From assembly GCA_002472145.1 (NCBI GenBank), contig DKRJ01000020.1, positions 1 to 45,927 on the forward strand: a stretch of DNA of 45,927 nucleotides. The letters are read 5' to 3'. Position numbers and translations under genes: made by a program. Every line of letters begins with the position of its first letter. The first letter of the stretch is position 1. Under the pieces are notes generated by a model. That model was not told the DNA's origin. It made no database searches and saw only the letters and a list, made by a program, of their open reading frames with translations. This DNA comes from Clostridiales bacterium UBA7285. Lineage in GTDB: Bacteria > Bacillota > Clostridia > Peptostreptococcales > Anaerovoracaceae. Positions 33,140-41,777 of the stretch are shown here, in pieces.

Positions 33140-33382
33140 ATGGTAAAGATCAGACTTAAGAGGATCGGTTCGCACAAGAGACCGTATTACAGGATCGTCG
33201 TCGCCGATTCGCGCAACGCGAGAAACGGAAAATTCATCGAGGAGATCGGCTTCTACGATCCGATGGAGGAGCCTCCTGTTATCAAGGTCGACGGTGAAAA
33301 GGCGAAATCGTGGATCGCGAACGGAGCACAGCCTTCCGAGACGGTCAGATCGCTTCTCAGAAAATCCGGCGTCATCGAGTAG
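33140..33382 (+). CDS. rpsP: 30S ribosomal protein S16
   Basis: The 80-residue protein starts MVKIRLKRIGSHKRPYYRIV and continues with DSRNARNGKFIEEIGFYDP, the S16 signature. ATG 33140 has AAGGAGG at 33123-33129; the longer upstream frame is not needed. It heads a small unit with the KH protein, 15 nt downstream. Confidence 0.97.
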   Translation: MVKIRLKRIGSHKRPYYRIVVADSRNARNGKFIEEIGFYDPMEEPPVIKVDGEKAKSWIANGAQPSETVRSLLRKSGVIE

Positions 33383-33397
33383 AAAGCGTGACGCATC

Positions 33398-33748
33398 ATG
33401 ACGGAACTTGTTAAAATGATCGCCGAATCGCTCGTCGACGAACCTGACAAGGTCAGCGTGATCTGCGAGGAGAGCGGCGGGGAAGACGTCATCACCTTAA
33501 GGGTCGCCTCTGACGACATGGGCAAGGTGATCGGCAAGCAGGGCAGGATCGCCAAAGCGATACGCACCGTCGTAAAAGCCGCGGCAACTAAAAAGGACCT
33601 GAAAGTCTCTGTCGAGATCGAATCAAACGAGGAAGCGGCAGAGGCGGCAAAGGCCGCTGAGGAAGCGGCCGCGGACGTCGATCCGGCAAATGACGCTGAC
33701 GCGCCGGCGGAAGCGGATGCCGGGGACGGACAGGAAGCCGGAAACTGA
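33398..33748 (+). CDS. khpA: KH-domain RNA-binding protein KhpA with acidic tail
   Basis: The first ~77 residues are a KhpA/YlqC-type KH domain: MTELVKMIAESLVDEPDKV, then ASDDMGKVIGKQGRIAKAIR with the GKQG loop in GxxG form, and a final helix. KhpA normally ends here (75-80 residues). This protein carries an extra ~38-residue Ala/Glu/Asp-rich tail (EEAAEAAKAAEEAAADVDP onwards) with no basic residues to bind RNA. KhpA with KhpB/EloR controls elongation and division in Gram-positives. The position after rpsP is standard. Confidence 0.9.
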   Translation: MTELVKMIAESLVDEPDKVSVICEESGGEDVITLRVASDDMGKVIGKQGRIAKAIRTVVKAAATKKDLKVSVEIESNEEAAEAAKAAEEAAADVDPANDADAPAEADAGDGQEAGN

Positions 33749-33762
33749 CCGGACGAGAGCAT

Positions 33763-33807
33763 GCACACAGGCGGCGGCGCAAGCCGCGGCGCTGTGTGCT
33801 TGTTTTT
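33763..33807 (+). terminator. terminator after khpA
   Basis: GCACACAG (33763-33770) and CTGTGTGC (33792-33799) form the outer stem, with a GCGGC/GCCGC inner stem around GCAA. TTGTTTTTG follows. rimM begins 36 nt later, so rimM-trmD either depends on read-through or has its own promoter. Confidence 0.82.
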
Positions 33808-33842
33808 GCATTTACAGGTAAAATCACCCGAGGATCTGCTTT

Positions 33843-34367
33843 ATGGCGCTGAAGAAAAAAACGGAAAAGGTCGAGTTGGGCAGGATAACCGCTCCCTCCG
33901 GAATACGCGGGGAGGTCAGGATCCTGAACTACACCGGCGACCCGGAGAGATTTTTGAAACTCGACGCGGTGTACGTCGGCGCTTCGGAAACAAAGACAGA
34001 AATCGAAAGATCCCGCGCGCAGAGTCCCGGAGTCAGCGTGGTGAAACTGCGCGGCACGGACGACAGGAACGCTGCGGAGGCACTGAGGGGAAAAACGGTA
34101 TATATCGATGAGACAGACCTTCCGGAGCTTCCGGAGGGGTCTTACTATGTCCGCGATCTAATCGGTCTGACCGTCATAGACGACGATACGTCAGAGGCCG
34201 TAGGAACGGTGAAGGACGTTGATCAGAACGGTCCGCAGGATAAATACGTCATAGATGCCGGCGGCAGCGAAGCCATGGTCCCCGCTGTCTCCGAATTCAT
34301 AAAAAAGGTGGACGTGGACGGCGGATACGTCCGCATCCGTTTCATCGAAGGAATGATCAAGAAATGA
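33843..34367 (+). CDS. rimM: ribosome maturation factor RimM
   Basis: The 174-residue protein has the RimM N-terminal barrel (LGRITAPSGIRGEVRILNYTGDPERF) and PRC-barrel C-terminal domain (YYVRDLIGLTVIDDDTSEAVGTVKDV ... AMVPAVSEFIKKVD). It assists 30S head assembly around S19. The stop overlaps the trmD start by 4 nt (ATGA), so they are coupled. Confidence 0.95.
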   Translation: MALKKKTEKVELGRITAPSGIRGEVRILNYTGDPERFLKLDAVYVGASETKTEIERSRAQSPGVSVVKLRGTDDRNAAEALRGKTVYIDETDLPELPEGSYYVRDLIGLTVIDDDTSEAVGTVKDVDQNGPQDKYVIDAGGSEAMVPAVSEFIKKVDVDGGYVRIRFIEGMIKK

Positions 34368-35098
34368 TCCGTTTCAATATTCTTACGCTCTTCCCGGAGA
34401 TGTTCGCTCCGCTCAGCGAGAGCATCATGGGGAGGGCCGAAGCCGGGAACGCCGTATCGTTCAACGTCGTGAACATACGCGGATTCAGCCGCGACAAACA
34501 TCATAAGACCGACGACTACTCATTCGGCGGAGGCCAGGGAATGATATTCATGCCCGATCCCGCGTTCCGCGCGCTGAGTTCAGTCGGCGCGGAGCACACA
34601 CGCAACATATACATGTCCCCGCGCGGCAGGATCCTCGACCGCGGCATCGCCGAATCGATAGCGCGCGAGGAGGAAGTCACCATATTCTGCGGCCACTACG
34701 AGGGCGTGGATCAGAGGATACTCGACGCGTGGCACATGGAGGAGATATCGATCGGAGATTACATAGTCACCGGAGGGGAACTTCCGGCCATGGTTTTGAT
34801 CGACGCCGCCGTCCGCATGATCCCGGGGGTCCTTTCAGGAGAAGCGTCGGCTGCCGAGGAATCCGTCTATTCGGGGCTGCTGGAATACCCGCAGTACACT
34901 CAGCCGAGGTCGTACGAAGGCATGGACGTGCCCGAAGTGCTGCTTTCCGGCGATCATAAAGCGGTGGATCTCTGGCGCTACGAGCAGTCTCTCAGGCTGA
35001 CTAAGGAACGGCGCCCGGATCTCTTTGAACGATATCTGAAAGAGCACGGCGGCCTCTCGAAAGATGAGCGCAAGGTATTGGAAAAAGTTACCGAATGA
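34364..35098 (+). CDS. trmD: tRNA (guanine-N1)-methyltransferase TrmD
   Basis: The 244-residue SPOUT methyltransferase begins MIRFNILTLFPEMFAPLSES and has the trefoil-knot AdoMet segments EEVTIFCGHYEGVDQRI and ISIGDYIVTGGELPAMVLID. It makes m1G37 and prevents frameshifting. In most Bacillota rplS follows directly; here a HlyD-like gene does. Confidence 0.96.
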   Translation: MIRFNILTLFPEMFAPLSESIMGRAEAGNAVSFNVVNIRGFSRDKHHKTDDYSFGGGQGMIFMPDPAFRALSSVGAEHTRNIYMSPRGRILDRGIAESIAREEEVTIFCGHYEGVDQRILDAWHMEEISIGDYIVTGGELPAMVLIDAAVRMIPGVLSGEASAAEESVYSGLLEYPQYTQPRSYEGMDVPEVLLSGDHKAVDLWRYEQSLRLTKERRPDLFERYLKEHGGLSKDERKVLEKVTE

Positions 35099-35106
35099 TG
35101 TAGAAT
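35078..35106 (+). promoter_or_regulatory. candidate promoter inside the end of trmD
   Basis: TTGGAA (35078-35083) and TAGAAT (35101-35106) are spaced by 17 bp. The start of transcription would fall at or next to ATG 35113, so the next gene could be expressed from a leaderless mRNA. No ribosome-binding site is visible before that ATG. Confidence 0.45.
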
Positions 35107-35112
35107 ATCTTT

Positions 35113-36150
35113 ATGAAAAAATTGAAAAACAAGGGCATTTTCATATTCGTCGCGGCCTGCGTCATACTCTACGTCATCATCTACGTCGTCCCGAAATTGA
35201 CCGGACTGATGACGGTCACGTATTCCGCGGAATACGGCGAGTTGTCTATAAACGACGTCACGACCGGATATCTCGTCCGCAGCGAAAAAGTCTACACGGC
35301 TGTGGAGAGCGGCGCCGTCACCCGCGTGAAGAACGAGGGCGATCTCGTCAGAGTCGGGACCGCGCCGGTGACCGTCGAGAGCGGGACTGCGCTCGAGCCG
35401 TCTGAACAGCTGACGTCGATCAAAGACAAACTCGGCGAAAACGTCCTTGCTGTATCCGGGTACTATGTGCAGACAGGCGGCATCGTCTCCTACTATACGG
35501 ACGGATATGAGGCTGAGTTGACGCCCGATACGATACAGAACTTCGATTATTCATACTTTTCGGCGATCACTCAGGACAGCGTCGTCAGCCTCGACAGCGG
35601 CAGCTGCCGGACCGATTACCCGATATTCAAGGTCATATCCAACGGAGGCTGGCGTCTTGTCGCTTTTGTTCCCGTCGAACACGCGGAGCGCTACACCGTC
35701 GGAAATACCGTGCGCGTGATCTTTGACCCTGACGACGGCGCCGGCACCAGCATGGCGGAGTCGGAAGCCGGAGCGATCGCGATGGACGTCGTCAGCGTCG
35801 AGAAGGGCTCGGAAAACGTCAAACTCGTGCTCGGCTGCGATATGTATTTTGATGATCTCGGGAAATACAGGGCGGCGAACGTCAGGATCGTCTCTGACAG
35901 CGTGCGCGGTCTGCTGCTAAGTTCGGGCAGCATTACCGAGAAGGATGGCAAAAGAGGAGTTTACCTTAAAGATAAAAAGGGAAAATACTATTTCATTCAG
36001 GTGGAAGAGATCGGTACTGACGGAAATATCACCGCCGTCACGCCGAGTCAGTTTTACGACGAAGAAGGGAATCTTGTAAGGACGCTCGATCCTTACGACG
36101 ACGTTCTGAAGGATCCATCCGACGCCATAAAAAGCGAGGCGGGATCATGA
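35113..36150 (+). CDS. HlyD-like membrane-anchored protein of the sepF cluster
   Basis: The 345-residue protein has one N-terminal membrane helix (KGIFIFVAACVILYVIIYVV) and an extracellular part with a barrel-sandwich/HlyD-like pattern: ELSINDVTTGYLVRSEKVYTA, VTRVKNEGDLVRVGTAPVTV, and RLVAFVPVEHAERYTVGNTV. Such proteins are encoded next to yggS-sepF-divIVA in many clostridia and are of unknown role; no partner transporter is nearby. Its stop overlaps the yggS start by 4 nt. Coupling to division genes suggests an envelope function, which is inference. Confidence 0.75.
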   Translation: MKKLKNKGIFIFVAACVILYVIIYVVPKLTGLMTVTYSAEYGELSINDVTTGYLVRSEKVYTAVESGAVTRVKNEGDLVRVGTAPVTVESGTALEPSEQLTSIKDKLGENVLAVSGYYVQTGGIVSYYTDGYEAELTPDTIQNFDYSYFSAITQDSVVSLDSGSCRTDYPIFKVISNGGWRLVAFVPVEHAERYTVGNTVRVIFDPDDGAGTSMAESEAGAIAMDVVSVEKGSENVKLVLGCDMYFDDLGKYRAANVRIVSDSVRGLLLSSGSITEKDGKRGVYLKDKKGKYYFIQVEEIGTDGNITAVTPSQFYDEEGNLVRTLDPYDDVLKDPSDAIKSEAGS

Positions 36151-36830
36151 GCATAGCGGATAACATCGAGATCATCAGGGAGAGAATAGCGGCCGCTGCC
36201 GCTAAAGCGGGCAGAGACCCCGGCGAGATCAAGCTCGTCGCGGTCACCAAGCTTCACACACCTCAGGAGATAAACGAGGCGATAGACGCGGGGATAACCG
36301 ACGCGGGCGAGAACAAGGTCCAGGAACTCGTCGACAAGTACGACAAGGTCAAGCCTGTGAACTGGCACCTGATAGGGCATCTGCAGACAAACAAGGTGAA
36401 ATACATCATCGACAAGGTCTGCCTGATCCACTCGGTGGATTCCGTCCACATCGCTAAGGAAATAGACAAAAGAGCGGCGCAGCACGGCATCACGGCCGAT
36501 ATCCTGGTGCAGTTGAATCCGGCAGGCGAAGAGACTAAATTCGGCGTATCTACGGAGGGAGCCGACCCGCTCATAGATCGGATCCGCGAGGAGTGCCCAA
36601 ACGTAAGCGTAAAAGGCCTCATGTGTCTGGCGCCGTATGCCGAGGACACCGACAGCGTAAGAAAATATTTTGCGGCAGCAAAAAAAATATACGACAGACA
36701 CGGCGATTTCACCGTTTTGTCCATGGGTATGAGCCACGACTTCGAAGCTGCCATCGAAGAAGGCTCCAACCTCGTCCGGATAGGGACTTCGATATTCGGG
36801 CTGAGAGATTACAGAAGCGAAGAGAAGTAA
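36147..36830 (+). CDS. yggS: YggS/YlmE-family PLP homeostasis protein
   Basis: The 227-residue protein has the PLP-binding region IKLVAVTKLHTPQEINEAIDAG with the Schiff-base lysine (VAVTK), then GENKVQELVDKYD, NWHLIGHLQTNKVKYI, TKFGV and the phosphate-binding SMGMSHDFEAAIEEGSNLVRIG. It buffers pyridoxal phosphate in the cytoplasm. Position ahead of sepF is conserved across Gram-positives. Confidence 0.95.
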   Translation: MSIADNIEIIRERIAAAAAKAGRDPGEIKLVAVTKLHTPQEINEAIDAGITDAGENKVQELVDKYDKVKPVNWHLIGHLQTNKVKYIIDKVCLIHSVDSVHIAKEIDKRAAQHGITADILVQLNPAGEETKFGVSTEGADPLIDRIREECPNVSVKGLMCLAPYAEDTDSVRKYFAAAKKIYDRHGDFTVLSMGMSHDFEAAIEEGSNLVRIGTSIFGLRDYRSEEK

Positions 36831-36864
36831 GACGAAAATCAACCGCAGTTATTTAGGAGGAACT

Positions 36865-37440
36865 ATGGGATTCACTGATTCACTTAAAAAAGTTATCGGC
36901 ATCGAAGACGTAGATGACGATGAGATCGTAACGGAAGAGGAACTCGCCGAGGCAAAGAAAAAAATCGCCAGGGACGCGGAGCGCGGATCCAGACCGGCTG
37001 CCGCTGAAGCGGCCGGAAAGTCCGACGCCAAAGAGACAGCCGCGCTGCAGACACCTTCGTTCGTAGGAGCCAGCACGAGCCCGTTTACCGGTACGACAGT
37101 TAAGACACCGTCAGCGTCAACAGAAAAGAGGTTCTCCGTGACAAGTACCAATTCATTGAAACTGATCCTGATCGAACCTAAGGGTTTCCAGGAATGCCCT
37201 AAACTCGTAGACAGCCTTAAGGCGCGCAAGCCGGTCATCATCAATCTCGAGAAACTCGAGACAGAGACGGCGCGCAAGATCTTCGATTTCCTGAGCGGCG
37301 CGACTTACGCTCTCAACGGGAACGTGCAGAAGATAGCGAACAACATCTTCATCTTCACGCCTGAGAACGTATCCGTATTCTCGCAGCAGGCGTCCCGCAA
37401 CACGACAGCGGAGCCTGAAGAGAAGAGTCCTTGGAAATAA
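36865..37440 (+). CDS. sepF: cell division protein SepF
   Basis: The 191-residue protein starts with an amphipathic membrane-targeting helix (MGFTDSLKKVIGI), has an acidic then Ser/Thr/Ala-rich linker, and a C-terminal SepF domain (LILIEPKGFQECPKLVDSLK, KPVIINLEKLETETARKIFDF, GATYALNGNVQKIANNIFIF). SepF bundles FtsZ and anchors the Z-ring. ATG 36865 has TTAGGAGG upstream. Confidence 0.94.
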   Translation: MGFTDSLKKVIGIEDVDDDEIVTEEELAEAKKKIARDAERGSRPAAAEAAGKSDAKETAALQTPSFVGASTSPFTGTTVKTPSASTEKRFSVTSTNSLKLILIEPKGFQECPKLVDSLKARKPVIINLEKLETETARKIFDFLSGATYALNGNVQKIANNIFIFTPENVSVFSQQASRNTTAEPEEKSPWK

Positions 37441-37488
37441 CAGGCGGGAAAACGCCCGCATCACTCTGACCCGCAAGGAGGACATCAA

Positions 37489-38265
37489 GTGATCACACCG
37501 CAGGAAATAGAAGACAAGGAATTCAACAAGGCTCTCAGGGGATACAACGCCGAGGAAGTCGATGAATTCCTGGATCAGATCATTCTGGATCTGCAGGAAA
37601 TCATAACCGAGAACGACAGGCTGAAGGCGGAGAACGCCGATCTCCTGCGCAAAGTCGAGGAGTATAAAGAGTCTCAGAAATCGGTCATGAATACGCTTGA
37701 TTCGGCTAAGAAGCTGATGAAGGACATCTCGGAAAGCGCGGAAAAGCGCGCCGACATTATCATCAAAAACGCCAAACTCGACGCCGCGATGATCGTAAAG
37801 GACGCAAACGACTCCGTATCCCGGTATTCCGGGATGGGTGACGAGCTGAAGAACCGCGTGATGTACTTCCGCTCGAGATATAAGCAGATGCTCCTGGACG
37901 AGCTCGCCGATCTCGACGACAAGGGCGGAGACCTTCTTTCCGATCTCGAAAAGGAATTTTCATCTGACGACTATGTTACGTCCGAGCTTCCTGAGACAGA
38001 CGACTCCGAAGCCATTCTCGAAGAGATCACCGCATCGGAGTCCGCTGCAGCGCCTGAAAGCACGGACGCTCCCGAGGAGACCGCTGCTGCCGCAGGCACG
38101 CACGCAGCATCGGAAAACGCCGAGGACAGGATATCCGAGTGGTTCGCGGACCGCGCGACCATGACTATAGACAGCGGCGACATCAATAAGATCCTCGGCA
38201 CAGAAGGAAATACCAGGACCGAAGAGTCCGAATCACCTGAATCCACCGGCGGATCCGATCAGTAG
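37489..38265 (+). CDS. divIVA: DivIVA-domain cell division/polarity protein
   Basis: The 258-residue protein begins ITPQEIEDKEFNKALRGYNA and EEVDEFLDQIILDLQ, the DivIVA membrane-binding crossed-loop domain, followed by a coiled coil to about residue 160. The last ~100 residues are Glu/Ser/Ala/Thr-rich and probably unstructured, longer than in Bacillus (164 residues in total there). GTG 37489 is the start, with AAGGAGG upstream. It localises division or polar proteins at curved membrane. ylmG and ylmH, usual neighbours, are absent. Confidence 0.93.
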   Translation: MITPQEIEDKEFNKALRGYNAEEVDEFLDQIILDLQEIITENDRLKAENADLLRKVEEYKESQKSVMNTLDSAKKLMKDISESAEKRADIIIKNAKLDAAMIVKDANDSVSRYSGMGDELKNRVMYFRSRYKQMLLDELADLDDKGGDLLSDLEKEFSSDDYVTSELPETDDSEAILEEITASESAAAPESTDAPEETAAAAGTHAASENAEDRISEWFADRATMTIDSGDINKILGTEGNTRTEESESPESTGGSDQ

Positions 38266-38316
38266 GTCATCCGCAGATCAGTAAACCGGGAGGTCCGGGT
38301 TTTCCCCGGGTTCGTT

Positions 38317-38850
38317 ATGCTGACAGTTTTTTTGATTTGTTTATTCGTTTTCGTGGACCAGTTCTTTAAACTTGCGTCCCGCGTATTCATCGGCGAGGGA
38401 AAGTCCGTCAATATCCTGGGCAGTTTCCTGCAGATGACGTACTATAAGAACACAGGCGCCGCGTTCGGCTCCTTCGCCGACAAGACCACGGTCCTTACGG
38501 TCATCTCGGCGATAATAATCATCATTTTGTTCGTCCTGCTCGTGACCGTGAGAAAGAACACGACCATGCGCTGGGCATTGACTCTGATCATCGCCGGCGG
38601 GATAGGGAACCTCATAGACAGGTTCGTTTTCGGTTCCGTTACGGATATGTTCAAACTCAAGTTCTTCGGCCCGATCTTCAATTTTGCCGACGTCTGCGTG
38701 ACGATCGGATGCATTCTCCTGGTGATCGGGATCCTGAGGAACGTCTACAAACTTAAATCACATTCCGACAAGAGCGCCGACTCCGCCGGATCCGCAAAGA
38801 TCGAAGACGCTGCGGCGGCCGAACCGAAAGATGCCACGGCAGAGCAGTAA
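38317..38850 (+). CDS. lspA: lipoprotein signal peptidase (signal peptidase II)
   Basis: The 177-residue membrane protein has four helices and the two catalytic aspartates in GGIGNLIDRFVFGSVTDMF and FNFADVCVTIG; NTGAAFG is also present. It cleaves prolipoproteins, several of which are encoded in this window. A C-terminal Ala/Ser/Lys/Asp-rich tail of about 30 residues extends beyond the usual end. The ribosome-binding site is weak: GGAGG lies ~22 nt before ATG 38317, and a CCGGG/CCCGG hairpin could bring it closer. Its 3' end overlaps rluD by 20 nt. Confidence 0.93.
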   Translation: MLTVFLICLFVFVDQFFKLASRVFIGEGKSVNILGSFLQMTYYKNTGAAFGSFADKTTVLTVISAIIIIILFVLLVTVRKNTTMRWALTLIIAGGIGNLIDRFVFGSVTDMFKLKFFGPIFNFADVCVTIGCILLVIGILRNVYKLKSHSDKSADSAGSAKIEDAAAAEPKDATAEQ

Positions 38851-39778
38851 ACTGAGTTTCATAGTTGCGCCGGCCGACGAAGGGAGACGCCTCGACACAG
38901 TCTGCGCGTCCGAATGCGACGAGGTATCGCGCAGTTATTTCCAAAAACTTGCCGCTGAAGGCTATATCACGGTCGACGGAGTCTGCGTCACGGATAAGAA
39001 CTTCAGGCTCACCGCGGGGATGCTCGTCGAGGCTCAGATACCAGACGCTTCGCCAAAGGACCCGGAACCGGAGGACATTCCTCTGGACATAGTCTATGAA
39101 GACGACGCCATCGTTATCGTGAACAAAGCCAGAGGCATGGTCGTCCACCCCGCTCCCGGCAACGAGACGGGGACGCTCGTGAACGCGCTCCTCGCCAGAT
39201 ACGGGGATCCTCTCAGGGAAGTCGGAGACCCGGCACGCCCAGGGATCGTGCACCGCATGGATAAGGAGACGAGCGGGCTTCTGGTATGCGCCAGGACGCC
39301 CGAGGCCTACGCTTCGCTCAGAGCACAGTTCGACAAACACGACATCGAACGAAAATACATGGCTCTCTGCTATAATAATCTCCCGGCCGAGACAGGCAGG
39401 ATAGACGTTCCGATAGGACGCAATCCGGTCAACAGGCTCAAGAGGGCTGCAAACGGCGAGGACGCAAGGCCCGCCGTCACAGAATACAGGATAATAAGCC
39501 GCTTCGGCTCATATACGCTGGTCGAGTGTTCACTCTACACAGGCAGGACGCACCAGATCAGAGTACACATGGCATATATAGGCAATCCGCTCGTAGGAGA
39601 CACGCTGTACGGTCCCAAACGCGACAGGTTCGCGCTGGGGGGGCAGGCGCTGTACGCTGAGGTGCTGGGATTCACCCACCCTGAGACCGGCGCGTTCGTA
39701 CGCTTCACGTGCGATGAACCGGACTGGTTCACAAAAGCGGTGAACAAAGTAAAAACGAGGCAGCAGGCCGCAACGTAG
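38831..39778 (+). CDS. rluD: RluA-family 23S rRNA pseudouridine synthase (RluD-like)
   Basis: The 315-residue protein has an N-terminal S4 domain (RLDTVCASECDEVSRSYFQKL), the catalytic loop GIVHRMDKETSGLLVCARTP with the active Asp in RMD, and the closing TGRTHQIRVHMAYIGNPLVGD motif. It overlaps lspA by 20 nt, as often seen in Bacillota. RluD targets the helix 69 region of 23S rRNA; other RluA members cannot be excluded. Confidence 0.93.
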   Translation: MPRQSSKLSFIVAPADEGRRLDTVCASECDEVSRSYFQKLAAEGYITVDGVCVTDKNFRLTAGMLVEAQIPDASPKDPEPEDIPLDIVYEDDAIVIVNKARGMVVHPAPGNETGTLVNALLARYGDPLREVGDPARPGIVHRMDKETSGLLVCARTPEAYASLRAQFDKHDIERKYMALCYNNLPAETGRIDVPIGRNPVNRLKRAANGEDARPAVTEYRIISRFGSYTLVECSLYTGRTHQIRVHMAYIGNPLVGDTLYGPKRDRFALGGQALYAEVLGFTHPETGAFVRFTCDEPDWFTKAVNKVKTRQQAAT

Positions 39779-39798
39779 GGGCCGCCGCCCCGGCGCGT

Positions 39799-40014
39799 TC
39801 AGGAAGCGGACATCTTTCCGGAGCGTGCGGCATCTGAAACGACTGCGCTGCGACCGCCTATGTCAGTTCTGCTGTCAGCTGAAGGTCCCTGAACGACAGT
39901 TCCGCCCCCGCCGGCGGTCTGCTTGATGTATGTAAGGCATTTTTCGCAGACCATACCGTTTTTGAAACGTGTTACGCGGCGGACACCGCCGCAGATCGAA
40001 CAGCTTTTTCTCAT
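39799..40014 (-). CDS. small zinc-ribbon protein of unknown function
   Basis: This 71-residue protein has two CxxC pairs at its N-terminus (KSCSICGG ... GMVCEKCLTYIK) spaced to bind one zinc, then a Gly/Ser/Ala-rich disordered tail. ATG 40014 has GGAGGAAAATGA upstream, a good ribosome-binding site, which is the main reason to accept it. The family is not recognised. It lies alone on the minus strand between rluD and a hydrolase gene. Confidence 0.65.
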   Translation of the reverse strand: MRKSCSICGGVRRVTRFKNGMVCEKCLTYIKQTAGGGGTVVQGPSADSRTDIGGRSAVVSDAARSGKMSAS

Positions 40015-40100
40015 TTCATTTTCCTCCGATAATTTGTCTCGCGACCCGTATGTGCATGGTAGCGGACAGGAAAGGGGAATGCAACAGGAAAGTCGCGTTA

Positions 40101-40130
40101 TTGTCGAAGTTCGGTTTTTTTATGTAAGAT
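40101..40130 (+). promoter_or_regulatory. candidate promoter of the hydrolase gene
   Basis: TTGTCG (40101-40106) and TAAGAT (40125-40130) are spaced by 18 bp, about 30 nt before ATG 40163. Moderate match. Confidence 0.4.
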
Positions 40131-40162
40131 TTCAGTAAAAATGATGCAAGAAGGCGAAGATC

Positions 40163-41008
40163 ATGTACGACAATTTTGTTCTCAACAAATCACCTAAACT
40201 CGTCGGATATGTGTGGGACGTGGAAAGCCCGAATCACGTTATGTGCATTATCCACGGAGTCGGCGAGTATGCGGGCAGGTACGACAGAATGGCAAAGGTG
40301 CTCGGCGCAGCCGGGATCGCGGTGCTGTCCATGGATCTGCGCGGGCACGGGCTCTCAGACGGCAGGCGAGGAGACACTGCGCCGAGAACGGACGTATTCA
40401 GCGACATCGACCTGATGCTCGCGGAAGCGGAACGCAGATGGCCGGGTGTACCTGTCGTGCTCTACGGACACAGCATGGGCGGCAATATCGGGCTCGACTA
40501 CAGGGCGAGAGGCGGAATGAACGACGTTCCGCAGAAATTCATCATCTCCGCTCCTTGGATCAGGCTCGCCAACGGCCCGTCGCCGAAACTGATGCCTTTG
40601 TTCAAGGCCGCGGCAAAGGTCGCTCCCATGACGTCCATGAAATCGGGATGCGATGAGAAAGATCTCGGAGACCTCGAAATGGTCAGGCCTTACGCCGAAA
40701 ATCCGCTCGTACACCCTTTCATCACGCTTCGCACTGCGTATGACTGCATGAGCATAGGCGAGGCCATTTACAAGGGCAGAAACGAGACAAATCACCGCGC
40801 GGACGGAAAACCGTTCCTCCTGATGCACGGCAGCGCTGACAAGATATGCGACGTGAACGGTTCGCGCGCTGTTGCGGCCAGGCTCCAGGGTACCGAAAAC
40901 TTCAGGTTCATCGAGTGGGACGGCTACTACCACGAGATACATAACGGCGGAGGCGGGCACAACGGAGACGAAGTCATAGCGGCTATCCGCGACTTCATAC
41001 TCGAGTGA
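40163..41008 (+). CDS. alpha/beta hydrolase (monoacylglycerol-lipase-like, serine lysophospholipase)
   Basis: The 281-residue protein has the nucleophile elbow YGHSMGGNIGLDY (Ser), the oxyanion segment IIHGVGEYAGRYDRMA, MDLRGHGLSDGRRG, LLMHGSADKICD (Asp) and the final YYHEIHN (His), a full catalytic triad in the order and spacing of the monoglyceride lipase/YtpA group. The likely substrate is a monoacylglycerol or lysophospholipid. It is followed after 28 nt by the alarmone synthetase gene. Confidence 0.88.
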   Translation: MYDNFVLNKSPKLVGYVWDVESPNHVMCIIHGVGEYAGRYDRMAKVLGAAGIAVLSMDLRGHGLSDGRRGDTAPRTDVFSDIDLMLAEAERRWPGVPVVLYGHSMGGNIGLDYRARGGMNDVPQKFIISAPWIRLANGPSPKLMPLFKAAAKVAPMTSMKSGCDEKDLGDLEMVRPYAENPLVHPFITLRTAYDCMSIGEAIYKGRNETNHRADGKPFLLMHGSADKICDVNGSRAVAARLQGTENFRFIEWDGYYHEIHNGGGGHNGDEVIAAIRDFILE

Positions 41009-41036
41009 TCCCGTTGCAGGCTGACAGGAGGCTGAT

Positions 41037-41777
41037 ATGAACAAAAGGGACGAAGTCCTTCAGGACATGCTGAACGAGTTCCTCCCGAGCGATCCGGACG
41101 AAGGTCTGAATACTCTGGAACAGCTCGACATCCTTTTGATGAGATATGAATCTGCGATCCGCGAGGTCAGGACCAAACTGGAGATCCTGAACGACGAACT
41201 GTCGCTGCAAGGCAACGCGAACCCGATAACGAGCATACAGTCGAGGCGCAAGACGACCGTAAGCATTTTCAACAAATTAAAGAGGCAGGGGAACGAACTT
41301 TCACTCGAATCCATACAGAAAAATCTGCACGACGTAGCCGGGGTCAGAGTGATCTGCGCCTATGTGGACGATATATACAAGGTCGCGAGGATGCTCGCAC
41401 GTCAGGACGACATAACGGTAGTCCAGGTGAAGGATTACATAGAGAATCCAAAGCCGAACGGGTATCGGAGCTATCACATGATCATCGACGTGCCTGTATA
41501 TTTTGCCAATGAAAAAGTCCCTATCCGCGTCGAAGTGCAGATAAGGACGTCGGCCATGGACTACTGGGCGAACCTGGAGCACCGCATGAAATACAAGCAG
41601 GATATCCCGAACGCCGATGAGATCATGAAGGAACTTAAGGAGTGCGCCGACACCATCGCGGCTACAGACGTGAAGATGATGGAGATCCGCGAGAAGATCC
41701 CGCACACGACGGGGTACGACCCCGCGCTCGTGCGCTCGACGTCAGGTAAAGGCCCTTCGATCAGAGAGAACAAGTAG
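41037..41777 (+). CDS. relQ: small alarmone synthetase (RelQ/YjbM-type GTP pyrophosphokinase)
   Basis: The 246-residue protein has the synthetase motifs of small alarmone synthetases: VAGVRVICAYVDDIYKVARM, KDYIENPKPNGYRSYHMII and VEVQIRTSAMDYWANLEHRMKYK. There is no hydrolase or ACT/TGS domain. It makes (p)ppGpp from GTP/GDP and ATP. AGGAG at 41026-41030 supports ATG 41037. The last 17 nt overlap, tail to tail, the end of rqcH on the other strand. Confidence 0.93.
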   Translation: MNKRDEVLQDMLNEFLPSDPDEGLNTLEQLDILLMRYESAIREVRTKLEILNDELSLQGNANPITSIQSRRKTTVSIFNKLKRQGNELSLESIQKNLHDVAGVRVICAYVDDIYKVARMLARQDDITVVQVKDYIENPKPNGYRSYHMIIDVPVYFANEKVPIRVEVQIRTSAMDYWANLEHRMKYKQDIPNADEIMKELKECADTIAATDVKMMEIREKIPHTTGYDPALVRSTSGKGPSIRENK

